A stretch of 40,568 nt of DNA, taken from positions 1 to 40,568 of the forward strand of contig NZ_JAIHAU010000018.1 of NCBI RefSeq assembly GCF_020054945.1, given 5' to 3'. A program made the translations under genes and the position numbers. Below the pieces are notes generated by a model. That model ran no database searches, was not told where the DNA came from, and was given only the letters and a program-made list of their open reading frames with translations. The stretch is from Mahella sp. Its GTDB lineage: Bacteria > Bacillota > Clostridia > Mahellales > Mahellaceae. Of the stretch, positions 8,253 to 16,263 are shown piece by piece. The first letter of the stretch is position 1. Every line of letters starts with the position of its first letter.

Positions 8253-11200
8253 ATGGATGATTTTCATGCTGCCATCGCTGCTCCAATAGATGCCCTCAAG
8301 GCCAAGGGAACTATCGATCTTATAATCGGCATACCGTTTTATAACGAATGCGACCTCATCATACCCATCATAGATAATATAATAAAAGGTATCGAATCAT
8401 ATCCCCGTAACACAAGGGCGGCCATAATATGCGCCGGCGATCCGGCCGGTCAATGCGTTATCGATGCGATAAACAGCATAGACGGCGACAATATCCCTAT
8501 AACAGCGTTCCTTATGCCAAACGGTGCCAACGGCAAAGGGTGGAGCACAAGAGCTATACTTGAAATAGCCCGAAATCTTCACGCCGATGTATTGATGCTG
8601 GAAGCCGATATAATATGCACCGACGAATATCAAACATACGGCATGGACCAACGATGGATACATAAAATGCTGGACCCTATATATAACGGGCCGTACAACG
8701 TATCATTAGCCTCGTTTGAAAATCATTTCCTGGACAACCCGATAGCGCACTGCATAGTAAGCCCGTTATTAGCATCTATTTACGGATACAGGCTGGACGA
8801 CCCGATTAGCGGCATATGGGCTATTACATCTGACGTAGTCGAAGAGGCCGCAGAACAAATGAACCGCTATTGGGAGGCCAGCGTAGGCGGTTATGGTATA
8901 GATGTATTCATGGCATGTTTGGAAATAAGCACGCAACAAAATATATGCCGCATAATATTGGGGCCCAAGCCTCATCAGCATTCAGCCAGCAAAAGCGATA
9001 TAGTATTTCGCGATATAGTGAAATCCCTTTTCGAGCGCATAAAGCAGGATGAACCTTTTTGGAGCAAACGTCAACCCTTCTTAAAATGGCCTGATACATA
9101 CGGCACATATAGCGGCGAAATCCAAAACAGTGTCCTATCAAAACCGGCAGGCATGATGTCGGCATTTAAATCGGATTTTCGACAGTTTTACAATCTTTTA
9201 TCTAATATACTGCCGGAAAAAGTACTTGATCAGCTAGAGCGCTTTTCCCAGCCGGAGCAAGATGCCGATGTCGAATGGGATGAAGAATTGTGGGCCCGTT
9301 TAACCTATCACATGCTGATATCATATTGTTATCCCGGAGATATATCGACCGAGGATATAATCTCAGCATTTTTGGCCCTCTACAAAGGCTATATATCGGT
9401 TTTAGCCTATCATTTGACATCTGCCACCCAAGGAACAACAAATGGAATCATGCAACAGCATATCGATTCTTTCATAGTATATAGAGAAGACTTTATAAGA
9501 GGGTGGGAGGATATGCAGAGCCGCGCTTTGCCGCTGCTGCCAAAGATAAGTTATATGGAATTCATACCACATGTATCTATACTGCTTCCTCACGAAGTAA
9601 GCGATCGTCCGGGACATAACGTCAATACCATAAGCATATACAACGAGCTGCTCCAATGCTATGTAGATGACTTCAACAAATGGGTATACGACGGCCTGAA
9701 CGTATCACAGCAGGCCAGCTCCGAACAAGTAGGGCAGGCTATATCTCAATTTATGGATTGCGCTGAAGCGCTGCTTTCGGATCTGCTGCCATGTGCATTG
9801 GATGATACATCGGGGATGCAGCGGTATCTCAACGGTATATCTTCCATTTTTCCGCACGGCAAAGTCCTTACATTAAAGCCCGAGGTAGCGCAAATGATAC
9901 TGGAAACCTTTCCACCGGCAAACCTTATGTTGTTAAAAGGCTGTTCCAGCCTATCCGAGCTATTAGGCATGATGGACGCCGATGATGCTCTAGCTCTGGC
10001 CTTATTGGCCGAAGATGACCTGCCCGCACAATTGACAAGCTGGTTTAAGCAAAACGGTCGTCCCGAATATATGCAATGGAGCAATTTAAGGCTTATAGCT
10101 GTAAGAGCAGAGGATTTTGGCTCTCTGAAATATACCGCTTTGGATAAACTGACCGGACGGATCATTGTACATCCCTTACCCAAAGGTGTAGGCGGCCGTC
10201 TGCCCCGTCTCAGGTATTTTACACGTATAGCCAAGCATATAGCCGAATCCGGACATCTATCTGTTATATGGTCTGAATTCTCGGCTCAACGCCATGGCTT
10301 TGGAATTAAAGTAGTAAATTCCATAAGCGGACATTGGAGCAATGAAATGTTCTCTGCCTACAATATAATGGAGGACTGGCATCAGGAAGCTGTAGCCGAT
10401 GCCATAAATTCTATAGCCGGCAATATGGCCGACACAGCACAAGCAGGTATATTAAGACACATGGCCGCCGGCTATCGGCTAGGCATTACTATGCCTGACG
10501 GCATATTTATGCCATGCTCGGCATGGAGCTGGGCCAGCTATAATTTTAAGGGCGGAAAGGGCATTCCGTCGCCTATGTCCATTCATGTAGAAAGAAACGC
10601 TTTCGCGCACAAATTGCTTGAGAGGATATGTTTGGCGCTCGGTATGGATACATCGGTCATACTGCAAGAGGCCATAGATCTCATGCAGCAAGGCAAGGCC
10701 TATGATGATTTAGCCCAGCAATTATTCTATATGAACAATATAGAAGATGGTATTGTATCCCCCGCTATAAGAGCGTCATCGCCGGCCAAACCGCTGCGCC
10801 GATACGAAGGCAATCCTATAATAGCTCCGATAGCCGGGAGCTGGTGGGAATCGCGCTATACGCTAAATGCCGCCGCGTTGCGTATGGACGATCGCGTATA
10901 TATTTTATACCGCGCCGTAGGCAAAGACGGCATATCTCGGCTAGGTCTGGCTATAACAGACGGCTTCAATGTGATGGAGAGGCTGGCTGATCCCGTATTC
11001 ACGCCGATGCTGGCAGAGGAACGTCGCGGGTGCGAGGATCCGCGCCTTGTTATTGTAGGCGAGCGCATATATATGACCTATACGGCGTTCGACGGCATTA
11101 TAGCGCAAATAGCGGTAGCCTCTATAAGCATCGACGACTTCATAGCAAGACGTTTCGACAAATGGCAGCGCCATGGCATGGCTTTCCCTTCTTTCCCGGA

Positions 11201-11723
11201 TAAGGATGCCGTAATAGTACCGGAAAAAATAAACGGCCGATACCCTATATATCACCGAACCGAGCCGAGTATATGGATATCATATACTCCATCGCTTGAA
11301 TGCCCGTGGCCTCGCGAGGATCACCGCATAATAATGGGGCCCCGTTCGGGTCTTATGTGGGATGCGCGTAAAGTAGGCGCCGGCAGCCAGCCTATAAAGA
11401 CAAAATATGGGTGGCTTATGATATACCATGGCATCGACAGCCGTTTGGTTTATCGGCTGGGAACTATGTTGGTGGATCTCGACGACCCCGGCCGAATATT
11501 GTATCGCTCCCCTAACCCCGTATTGTCGCCTGAAACCGAATATGAGGTGGGGCAAAAAGGCACAAGCTGGGTACCCAATGTAGTATTCACTTGCGGTGCG
11601 GTACCAATGGAACAAAAAGATGTGCTGGATGAAAATGATGAAATAATCGTGTATTACGGAGCCGCTGATACTGTATTATGCGCCGCTACCGGACGCGTGG
11701 GGGATCTGATAGGGCAGGCCTGA
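8253..11723 (+). CDS. Three-part protein: N-terminal glycosyltransferase, unknown middle region, C-terminal GH130 beta-mannoside phosphorylase domain
   Basis: A 1156-residue fusion. Residues ~20-260 look like a GT-A glycosyltransferase of the mannosylglycerate/glucosylglycerate synthase type (GT78/GT81-like): IPFYNE (27-32), NGKG (93-96), the metal-site candidate LEADI (116-120) and GGYGIDVF (212-219). Residues ~300-845 match nothing I recognise; they contain LPRLRYFTRIAKHI and SAQRHGFGIKVV. From ~848 the GH130 fold begins (YEGNPIIAP), with the catalytic-Asp motif RGCEDPRL (Asp ~929), HRTEPSIWISY, DARKVGAGSQPIKT and GWLMIYHG, then KGTSWVPNVVF. GH130 phosphorylases split beta-mannosides with phosphate to mannose 1-phosphate, and beta-1,2-oligomannan phosphorylases are known in Thermoanaerobacter. 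Joined to a transferase and facing manC, it could both build and break a beta-mannan. ATG 8253 follows GGGAGG. Confidence 0.85.
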   Translation: MDDFHAAIAAPIDALKAKGTIDLIIGIPFYNECDLIIPIIDNIIKGIESYPRNTRAAIICAGDPAGQCVIDAINSIDGDNIPITAFLMPNGANGKGWSTRAILEIARNLHADVLMLEADIICTDEYQTYGMDQRWIHKMLDPIYNGPYNVSLASFENHFLDNPIAHCIVSPLLASIYGYRLDDPISGIWAITSDVVEEAAEQMNRYWEASVGGYGIDVFMACLEISTQQNICRIILGPKPHQHSASKSDIVFRDIVKSLFERIKQDEPFWSKRQPFLKWPDTYGTYSGEIQNSVLSKPAGMMSAFKSDFRQFYNLLSNILPEKVLDQLERFSQPEQDADVEWDEELWARLTYHMLISYCYPGDISTEDIISAFLALYKGYISVLAYHLTSATQGTTNGIMQQHIDSFIVYREDFIRGWEDMQSRALPLLPKISYMEFIPHVSILLPHEVSDRPGHNVNTISIYNELLQCYVDDFNKWVYDGLNVSQQASSEQVGQAISQFMDCAEALLSDLLPCALDDTSGMQRYLNGISSIFPHGKVLTLKPEVAQMILETFPPANLMLLKGCSSLSELLGMMDADDALALALLAEDDLPAQLTSWFKQNGRPEYMQWSNLRLIAVRAEDFGSLKYTALDKLTGRIIVHPLPKGVGGRLPRLRYFTRIAKHIAESGHLSVIWSEFSAQRHGFGIKVVNSISGHWSNEMFSAYNIMEDWHQEAVADAINSIAGNMADTAQAGILRHMAAGYRLGITMPDGIFMPCSAWSWASYNFKGGKGIPSPMSIHVERNAFAHKLLERICLALGMDTSVILQEAIDLMQQGKAYDDLAQQLFYMNNIEDGIVSPAIRASSPAKPLRRYEGNPIIAPIAGSWWESRYTLNAAALRMDDRVYILYRAVGKDGISRLGLAITDGFNVMERLADPVFTPMLAEERRGCEDPRLVIVGERIYMTYTAFDGIIAQIAVASISIDDFIARRFDKWQRHGMAFPSFPDKDAVIVPEKINGRYPIYHRTEPSIWISYTPSLECPWPREDHRIIMGPRSGLMWDARKVGAGSQPIKTKYGWLMIYHGIDSRLVYRLGTMLVDLDDPGRILYRSPNPVLSPETEYEVGQKGTSWVPNVVFTCGAVPMEQKDVLDENDEIIVYYGAADTVLCAATGRVGDLIGQA

Positions 11724-11731
11724 CCTGCCCT
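11711..11731. terminator. Hairpin at the end of the GT/GH130 gene
   Basis: AGGGCAGG and CCTGCCCT pair across the TGA stop, between convergent genes. No clear U-tract follows in either direction, so intrinsic termination is uncertain. Confidence 0.4.
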
Positions 11732-11746
11732 AAATACCGACTTCTA

Positions 11747-13342
11747 TTATGTCGTTCCCATATCAGAACCAGCGCCTCCGCGCCTTATCCGCTGCTTTAT
11801 CATATTCCAACCTATTCTCAATTCTTCAACCTTAAGCAAAACGGCCATAACAGCATATATCAATGCCCCGCTTATTATATCTGCGCCAACGCGCATTGCC
11901 TGCTCGGTAAAGCTGTTCCCCGTTATTATACCAGCCAGCGCATTATCTATAAAATAAACAGACAATCCCATGACAGCCGATGCTATGCCCAGCTTCACAA
12001 AGCTTACGGCTATGCTCCTGCCATCCATTCCGCCGAGCTTCGCCCTCATCTGCACTATTAGACTTACCGACGTTACGATAACGGCTATGGACGTGGCCAG
12101 CGCAAGGCCTCCCAAGCCCATAAAACGCACCAGTATAAGATTTAAGCCCACATTTATAGCCACCGATATCACACCGTTTATAGTAGGTGTGCGGGTATCC
12201 TGCATAGCGTAAAAAGCCCGGCTGGTAAGGTCCCTTATGCTCAGAGCAACGAGGCCTATCGAATAAAAGAGCAACGCCGTCGCCGTCATATTAGTAGCTC
12301 TAGCATCAAAAGCACCGCGTTCAAACAACATCTGTATAATGGGATAGCGCAATACTATCAGACCGGTCATCATGGGCAGCGTGAGCATTATTATAACGCG
12401 TATGCCTATATTGAGCGTCCTTTTGAGACGTTCGACATCATTACGTGCCGACAGGCTGGAAAACGTCGGATACAATACGGTCGTTATGGCCGATACGAAT
12501 ATCCCCAATACAATGCCGTTGACGCGATTGGCGAAATCAAGGGCCGATACGCTGCCTTCGGCCAGACCGGATGCCAGCATACGATCCACCAACGTATTTA
12601 TCTGGCCTGCCATGGTACCCAGCAGCACGGGCAGCACCAGAAAGAATACCTTTTGTAAGCCGGGATCTTTGAAATCCAATACCAAGCTATATTTATAACC
12701 TGATTTAAACACCGTAGGCCACTGGATAAACAATTGCGTCACTACCGCGAGTACGGTGGCTGCCGCCAATCCATATATGCCCCAGCCGCTGAAAAACATG
12801 AGCTGCCCTATTATAACGATATTAAAGGGTATGCCCACCATAGCAGGCACGGCAAACTGCCGGTGCGCCTGCAAATAACCGGTGGCAAGCGCCGCAAGGG
12901 CATTGAATATAACCAGAGGAAACATTATGCGGCTGAGCGTTACCGTAAGGTCAAATACCTCGCCGCTAAAGCCGGGGGCCACTATCCTTACCAATGCTGG
13001 TGCAAATACCATGCCTGCTCCAGTCAAAACCAAGCATATCAGTATAACCACATTGAATACGTTGCTCACATAGCGATTGGTTTCCTGAGGGCTTTTTTTA
13101 TGTATGTATTCGGTAAGCACCGGTATGAAGGTAGTGCCGAGAGCAGCCGCAACGCTGGACAACAGCACCATCGGTATGGTCTGCCCCATCTTATACGCAT
13201 CGGTTTGCATTGTAGCACCAAAACGCGCCGCTATGGCCATCTCCCTGCCGAATCCAAGCAATTTGCTTATAAGCGTGAAGATCATGATCATGGCGGCGGC
13301 TCTGGCAGCTCTATCGGCTGAACCCATATTTTTATCAGCCAT
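11747..13342 (-). CDS. murJ: Lipid II flippase MurJ (MviN family)
   Basis: Polytopic inner-membrane protein of 531 residues that flips the peptidoglycan precursor lipid II. It starts with a short cytoplasmic tail and then IFTLISKLLGFGREMAIAARFG, followed by about 14 hydrophobic segments. The family pattern appears in TDAYKMGQTIPMVLLSSVAAALGTTFIPV (with the polar DAY segment), PGFSGEVFDLTVTLSRIMFP, and LFERGAFDARATNMTATALLFYSIGL. Late motifs are RAFYAMQDTRTPTINGVIS and GLGGLALATSI. ATG 13342 is preceded by GAGGT and comes two codons after the FprA stop, so the two genes form a transcription unit. No other cell-wall genes lie nearby. Confidence 0.93.
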   Translation of the reverse strand: MADKNMGSADRAARAAAMIMIFTLISKLLGFGREMAIAARFGATMQTDAYKMGQTIPMVLLSSVAAALGTTFIPVLTEYIHKKSPQETNRYVSNVFNVVILICLVLTGAGMVFAPALVRIVAPGFSGEVFDLTVTLSRIMFPLVIFNALAALATGYLQAHRQFAVPAMVGIPFNIVIIGQLMFFSGWGIYGLAAATVLAVVTQLFIQWPTVFKSGYKYSLVLDFKDPGLQKVFFLVLPVLLGTMAGQINTLVDRMLASGLAEGSVSALDFANRVNGIVLGIFVSAITTVLYPTFSSLSARNDVERLKRTLNIGIRVIIMLTLPMMTGLIVLRYPIIQMLFERGAFDARATNMTATALLFYSIGLVALSIRDLTSRAFYAMQDTRTPTINGVISVAINVGLNLILVRFMGLGGLALATSIAVIVTSVSLIVQMRAKLGGMDGRSIAVSFVKLGIASAVMGLSVYFIDNALAGIITGNSFTEQAMRVGADIISGALIYAVMAVLLKVEELRIGWNMIKQRIRRGGAGSDMGTT

Positions 13343-13345
13343 CTA

Positions 13346-14548
13346 TTACCTCACAGGACAAGTAAAGGCCGATGCAAAACCCTTACCGAATTCGAAGGCA
13401 TCGCTTATTTCCTGTTTGGACGGCACTAACCTCGCTTTAAACGGCGGCTCCACAATAGAAAATCCCAAGCCTTTAAGCCTGTCCTCTATAAGGCCGGGAG
13501 CTTCACCGCTCCAGCCATATGAACCAAAAGCCGCCGACGGTTTATTGCGATTGGTTATTGCAGATACGCGGCCTAATACCTCCCAAACGTATTCCACACT
13601 GTCGCGGTTTATAGTGGGCGAACCTATCAATACCCCATCGGCTTCTGTTATGGCCCTTGCTACATCAGCTATATTATCCTCTTTTATTTCCTCCAGCCTG
13701 ACATCAAACCCTGAACTTTCGTTTATGCCTTTAGCTATAGCCTGAGCTAGTGCGGCGGTATTTCCATAAGCCGATACATATGCTATAAGTATGTGCTTGT
13801 CATTATTGTGGCGTTCGGCAGGTTGGCTCCAGCGGCGATACATATCCACATAGCGCCATGGGTCTTTCCTCAACACCGGTCCATGGCTGGGACATATAAT
13901 ATCTATTTTCAAATCCTTTATCTTATCCACGGCTTCCAGCACATATTTTTTAAATGGGCTCATTATAACATCGTAGTAATATTCAAATGCCGGCAGAAAA
14001 TCGCCCTTTATCTCATCGTTGAATATGGCATCGCTGCAGTAATGGAAACCGAAAACATCGCCGGAGAATAATACGCTTTCTTCGGGCACATATGTGAATA
14101 TGGAATCCGGCCAATGCAAGTTCGGCGCCGATATAAACCTTAGCGTATGATGTCCTAGATTTATCTCGTCACCTGTACTCACGATCATATGAGGAAAATC
14201 GTGATTCACTATCTCTTTTAAGAATTGATACGCCGGCCTCGAACACACCACAGTGGCATTTTGGGCTCTTTCCAATAAATCGCTCAATGCTCCCGAATGA
14301 TCGGGCTCGGTATGATCCAGCACTATATAATCCAGCTTAGATAAATCGATCCTTTGCTCCAGTGATTCCATATAAGCCTGTTCGAAACGATATTTTACCG
14401 TTTCTATAAGAGCGGTTTTATCATCTTCTATTATATAAGAATTATATGTGGTGCCCCATCGGGTCTCCATAACGATGTCGAATATCCTCAAATCCGGGTC
14501 TTTAACGCCTACCCAGTAAATAAAATCTTTTATCTTGACTATATCCAT
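13346..14548 (-). CDS. fprA: FprA-type flavo-diiron protein (A-type flavoprotein, O2/NO reductase)
   Basis: Cytoplasmic flavo-diiron protein of 400 residues that reduces oxygen to water or NO to N2O in anaerobes. The N-terminal metallo-beta-lactamase domain has the diiron motif HTEPDH (residues 79-84), the His of APNLHWPDS, SGDVFGFH and CPSHGPVL. A flavodoxin domain follows from ~255 (LIAYVSAYGNTAALAQAI) with GSPTINRD and FGSYGWSGEAPG for FMN. Rubredoxin is the usual electron donor of the family, and a rubredoxin gene lies at 31820-31978. ATG 14548 has AGAAGGAGA nine bases upstream. A TATAAT without a good -35 lies about 55 bases further up. It is the first gene before murJ. Confidence 0.95.
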   Translation of the reverse strand: MDIVKIKDFIYWVGVKDPDLRIFDIVMETRWGTTYNSYIIEDDKTALIETVKYRFEQAYMESLEQRIDLSKLDYIVLDHTEPDHSGALSDLLERAQNATVVCSRPAYQFLKEIVNHDFPHMIVSTGDEINLGHHTLRFISAPNLHWPDSIFTYVPEESVLFSGDVFGFHYCSDAIFNDEIKGDFLPAFEYYYDVIMSPFKKYVLEAVDKIKDLKIDIICPSHGPVLRKDPWRYVDMYRRWSQPAERHNNDKHILIAYVSAYGNTAALAQAIAKGINESSGFDVRLEEIKEDNIADVARAITEADGVLIGSPTINRDSVEYVWEVLGRVSAITNRNKPSAAFGSYGWSGEAPGLIEDRLKGLGFSIVEPPFKARLVPSKQEISDAFEFGKGFASAFTCPVR

Positions 14549-14698
14549 AAATATACATCTCCTTCTTCTGTAAAATAACTTAAGCTATCATTAATTATAC
14601 AATATAACCAGAAAAAATTCTATTTTAAATATCAATCAAGGGTTTTTGTGTTTGCGCTAACCGTTATCATTCCCTTCTATATGATATCAACCCTTTGC

Positions 14699-14739
14699 AA
14701 AAAAGGCAGTATGGCATAACAGCGGCCATACTACCTTTT
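14699..14739 (-). terminator. Terminator of the flagellar flgM-csrA operon
   Basis: Read leftward, a 15-base stem (AAAAGGTAGTATGGC with its partner, one wobble) is followed by T6. It lies ~75 bases after the csrA stop and closes the leftward flagellar operon. A short 18-codon frame between csrA and the hairpin was not accepted as a gene. Confidence 0.85.
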
Positions 14740-14812
14740 GGATATAATATCAGCTTTATTCTCTCACATATCAACAAATTCCTCGTATGCTTTTCTCCGG
14801 CTAATTTCACGC

Positions 14813-15040
14813 TCAATCATGCTTCGTTTTCAGCCACGTTTTCAACCTCTGCGGGTCGCTCTTAGCAGCCTGAATATTGGCCTCCTGTATCTGCAGATAT
14901 ATCTCCTTGCGGTATATAGGCATGCTTTTGGGCGCAATGATACCTATACTCACCTTATCTTCATCTATCCCCAATACGGTTATTTCTATATCATCGCCTA
15001 TTTTTATGGATTGTTCTACCTTTCGCGTTAATACCAGCAT
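14813..15040 (-). CDS. csrA: Carbon storage / flagellin translation regulator CsrA
   Basis: RNA-binding dimer of 75 residues that represses translation of target mRNAs, in Bacillota chiefly flagellin. The sequence [20 protein letters not shown] is typical, followed by [27 protein letters not shown]. The family's common IGI-APK core is intact; the usual VHREEIY reads IYRKEIY. The start ATG directly follows the fliW stop, so expression is coupled to its protein antagonist FliW. It is the last gene of the flagellar operon, before the terminator at 14699-14739. Flagellin (hag) is not in the window. Confidence 0.95.
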   Translation of the reverse strand: MLVLTRKVEQSIKIGDDIEITVLGIDEDKVSIGIIAPKSMPIYRKEIYLQIQEANIQAAKSDPQRLKTWLKTKHD

Positions 15041-15490
15041 TTATAATTTAAGCGCCTTTCTTTTATCTGAAAAAACGTTATACCTTATATCATAGTCGCT
15101 ATTATCCATAACGACCTGCATGCCTTTTTTCTCGCGCACATTTATGATTACAGGGGCTTTCATATTAGCCGTCATCTCGGCGATGTCGTCAGGTATCACC
15201 AGTATAGCATAATATATAACATCAGATGGGCTTTCTATACCCAATCGCTCAACGATATCATCGTCTATTTCCACCGTATAATCGGACATAATAACCTCGG
15301 GATTGATCATCGCAAACGCCAGATCCGGCTGATCCACCGATTGCAGCCAACAAAACGAGCTATCAGGCTGTCCATCGTAAAGCAGTACAAACCTTTGAGC
15401 CTGCTCAAAGCCAGGCAATCCTTCCTCAAATATTATAATGCCGTTTTCGTCTATCTCTATATCACCGAAATGTTTAGTATTTAATACCAT
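15041..15490 (-). CDS. fliW: Flagellar assembly factor FliW
   Basis: Small cytoplasmic protein of 149 residues that binds CsrA and flagellin. When flagellin is secreted, FliW is freed, binds CsrA and relieves its repression. Family features are the early FGDIEIDENGIIIFEEGLPGFE, FVLLYDG, SFCWLQSVDQPDLAFAMINP and the C-terminal NVREKKGMQVVMDNSDYDIR. It overlaps the end of flgL by 17 bases and is preceded by ATGAGGAAG as ribosome site inside flgL. It abuts csrA downstream. The pair order fliW-csrA is that of Bacillus subtilis; the intervening gene yviE is absent here. Confidence 0.95.
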   Translation of the reverse strand: MVLNTKHFGDIEIDENGIIIFEEGLPGFEQAQRFVLLYDGQPDSSFCWLQSVDQPDLAFAMINPEVIMSDYTVEIDDDIVERLGIESPSDVIYYAILVIPDDIAEMTANMKAPVIINVREKKGMQVVMDNSDYDIRYNVFSDKRKALKL

Positions 15491-16250
15491 AAATATACTT
15501 CCTCATCTCAAAAAGTCCGCTGAACGTTATATCGTCATCGGCCAAACGATTTTTTACCAGCTCGGCCCTGTTAGATCTTGCTCCGATCGCAGCCCTTTGC
15601 TCGAGGACGTTATCCAGCTTTATTTCTATCTCGCCCAACTGCGCCGAAAGATCAACCGTATCGTCCCCTTCAAGGCCTTCCTGTATAGTACCAAGCAACT
15701 CGTATATGCCTTTTATCTCTACCTCTTCCCCTGTTATGTTTACCTGTATACGATTAGCCGGCCCTACGCTATATTCTATAGCCCCATCGTTGCCGTTATA
15801 TGTACCGTTGCTTGCAAACGGCGCTGTAGTAGTCTTGGTACCGGCAAATATGTATCTGTCGGCATATTTGTTATTACCCACCTGCAAAACGTGCTGTTTG
15901 AGCTGCCCGATCTCTTGAGCCACCTTTTGTTTGTCCTCATCGGCCAACGCCCCGTTGGCCCCCTGCACCGTGATCTCCTTGGCACGCTGTAATACGCTGT
16001 TCAATTCGGCTAGCGATGATTCGGTCATATCCAGCCACGATATGGCATCGTCCACATTTTTGGCATACTGCTGATTGCGTGCAAGATCGGAGCGCGCCCT
16101 CAGACTGCGCGAGGCTCCCACAGGATCGTCCGACGGCACGCGTATTCTGCGCCCGGTAGCCAATTGGCTCTGATATTTGTCCAGCCTGTTCAAATTGGCG
16201 CTCATATCCCTGAGCATATTGTTTATCATCATAGAATTGGTTATACGCAT
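15474..16250 (-). CDS. flgL: Flagellar hook-filament junction protein FlgL, C-terminally truncated
   Basis: HAP3, the second junction protein between hook and filament. The N-terminal D0 helix is normal (MRITNSMMINNMLRDMSANL, then LATGRRIRVPSDDPVGA). The middle contains ADRYIFAGTKT. The usual coiled ending runs ADDDITF plus about 40-50 residues with a terminal helix. Here the text after DDDITFSGL changes to FEMRKYIYGIKY and stops, at 258 residues against roughly 300 for family members. The junction falls just before the fliW ribosome site, as if about 120 bases had been lost. The C-terminal D0 helix packs against the N-terminal one in the axial structure, so the protein should be defective unless this is a sequence error. 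Ribosome site GAGGAGG precedes ATG 16250. Confidence 0.9.
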   Translation of the reverse strand: MRITNSMMINNMLRDMSANLNRLDKYQSQLATGRRIRVPSDDPVGASRSLRARSDLARNQQYAKNVDDAISWLDMTESSLAELNSVLQRAKEITVQGANGALADEDKQKVAQEIGQLKQHVLQVGNNKYADRYIFAGTKTTTAPFASNGTYNGNDGAIEYSVGPANRIQVNITGEEVEIKGIYELLGTIQEGLEGDDTVDLSAQLGEIEIKLDNVLEQRAAIGARSNRAELVKNRLADDDITFSGLFEMRKYIYGIKY

Positions 16251-16263
16251 ATCATCATCCTCC

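Noticed and set aside
14760-14820. 18-codon leftward ORF overlapping the csrA stop (ATGA)
   Set aside because: It is too short, has no own ribosome site and no recognisable features. It may be trailing sequence before the terminator.
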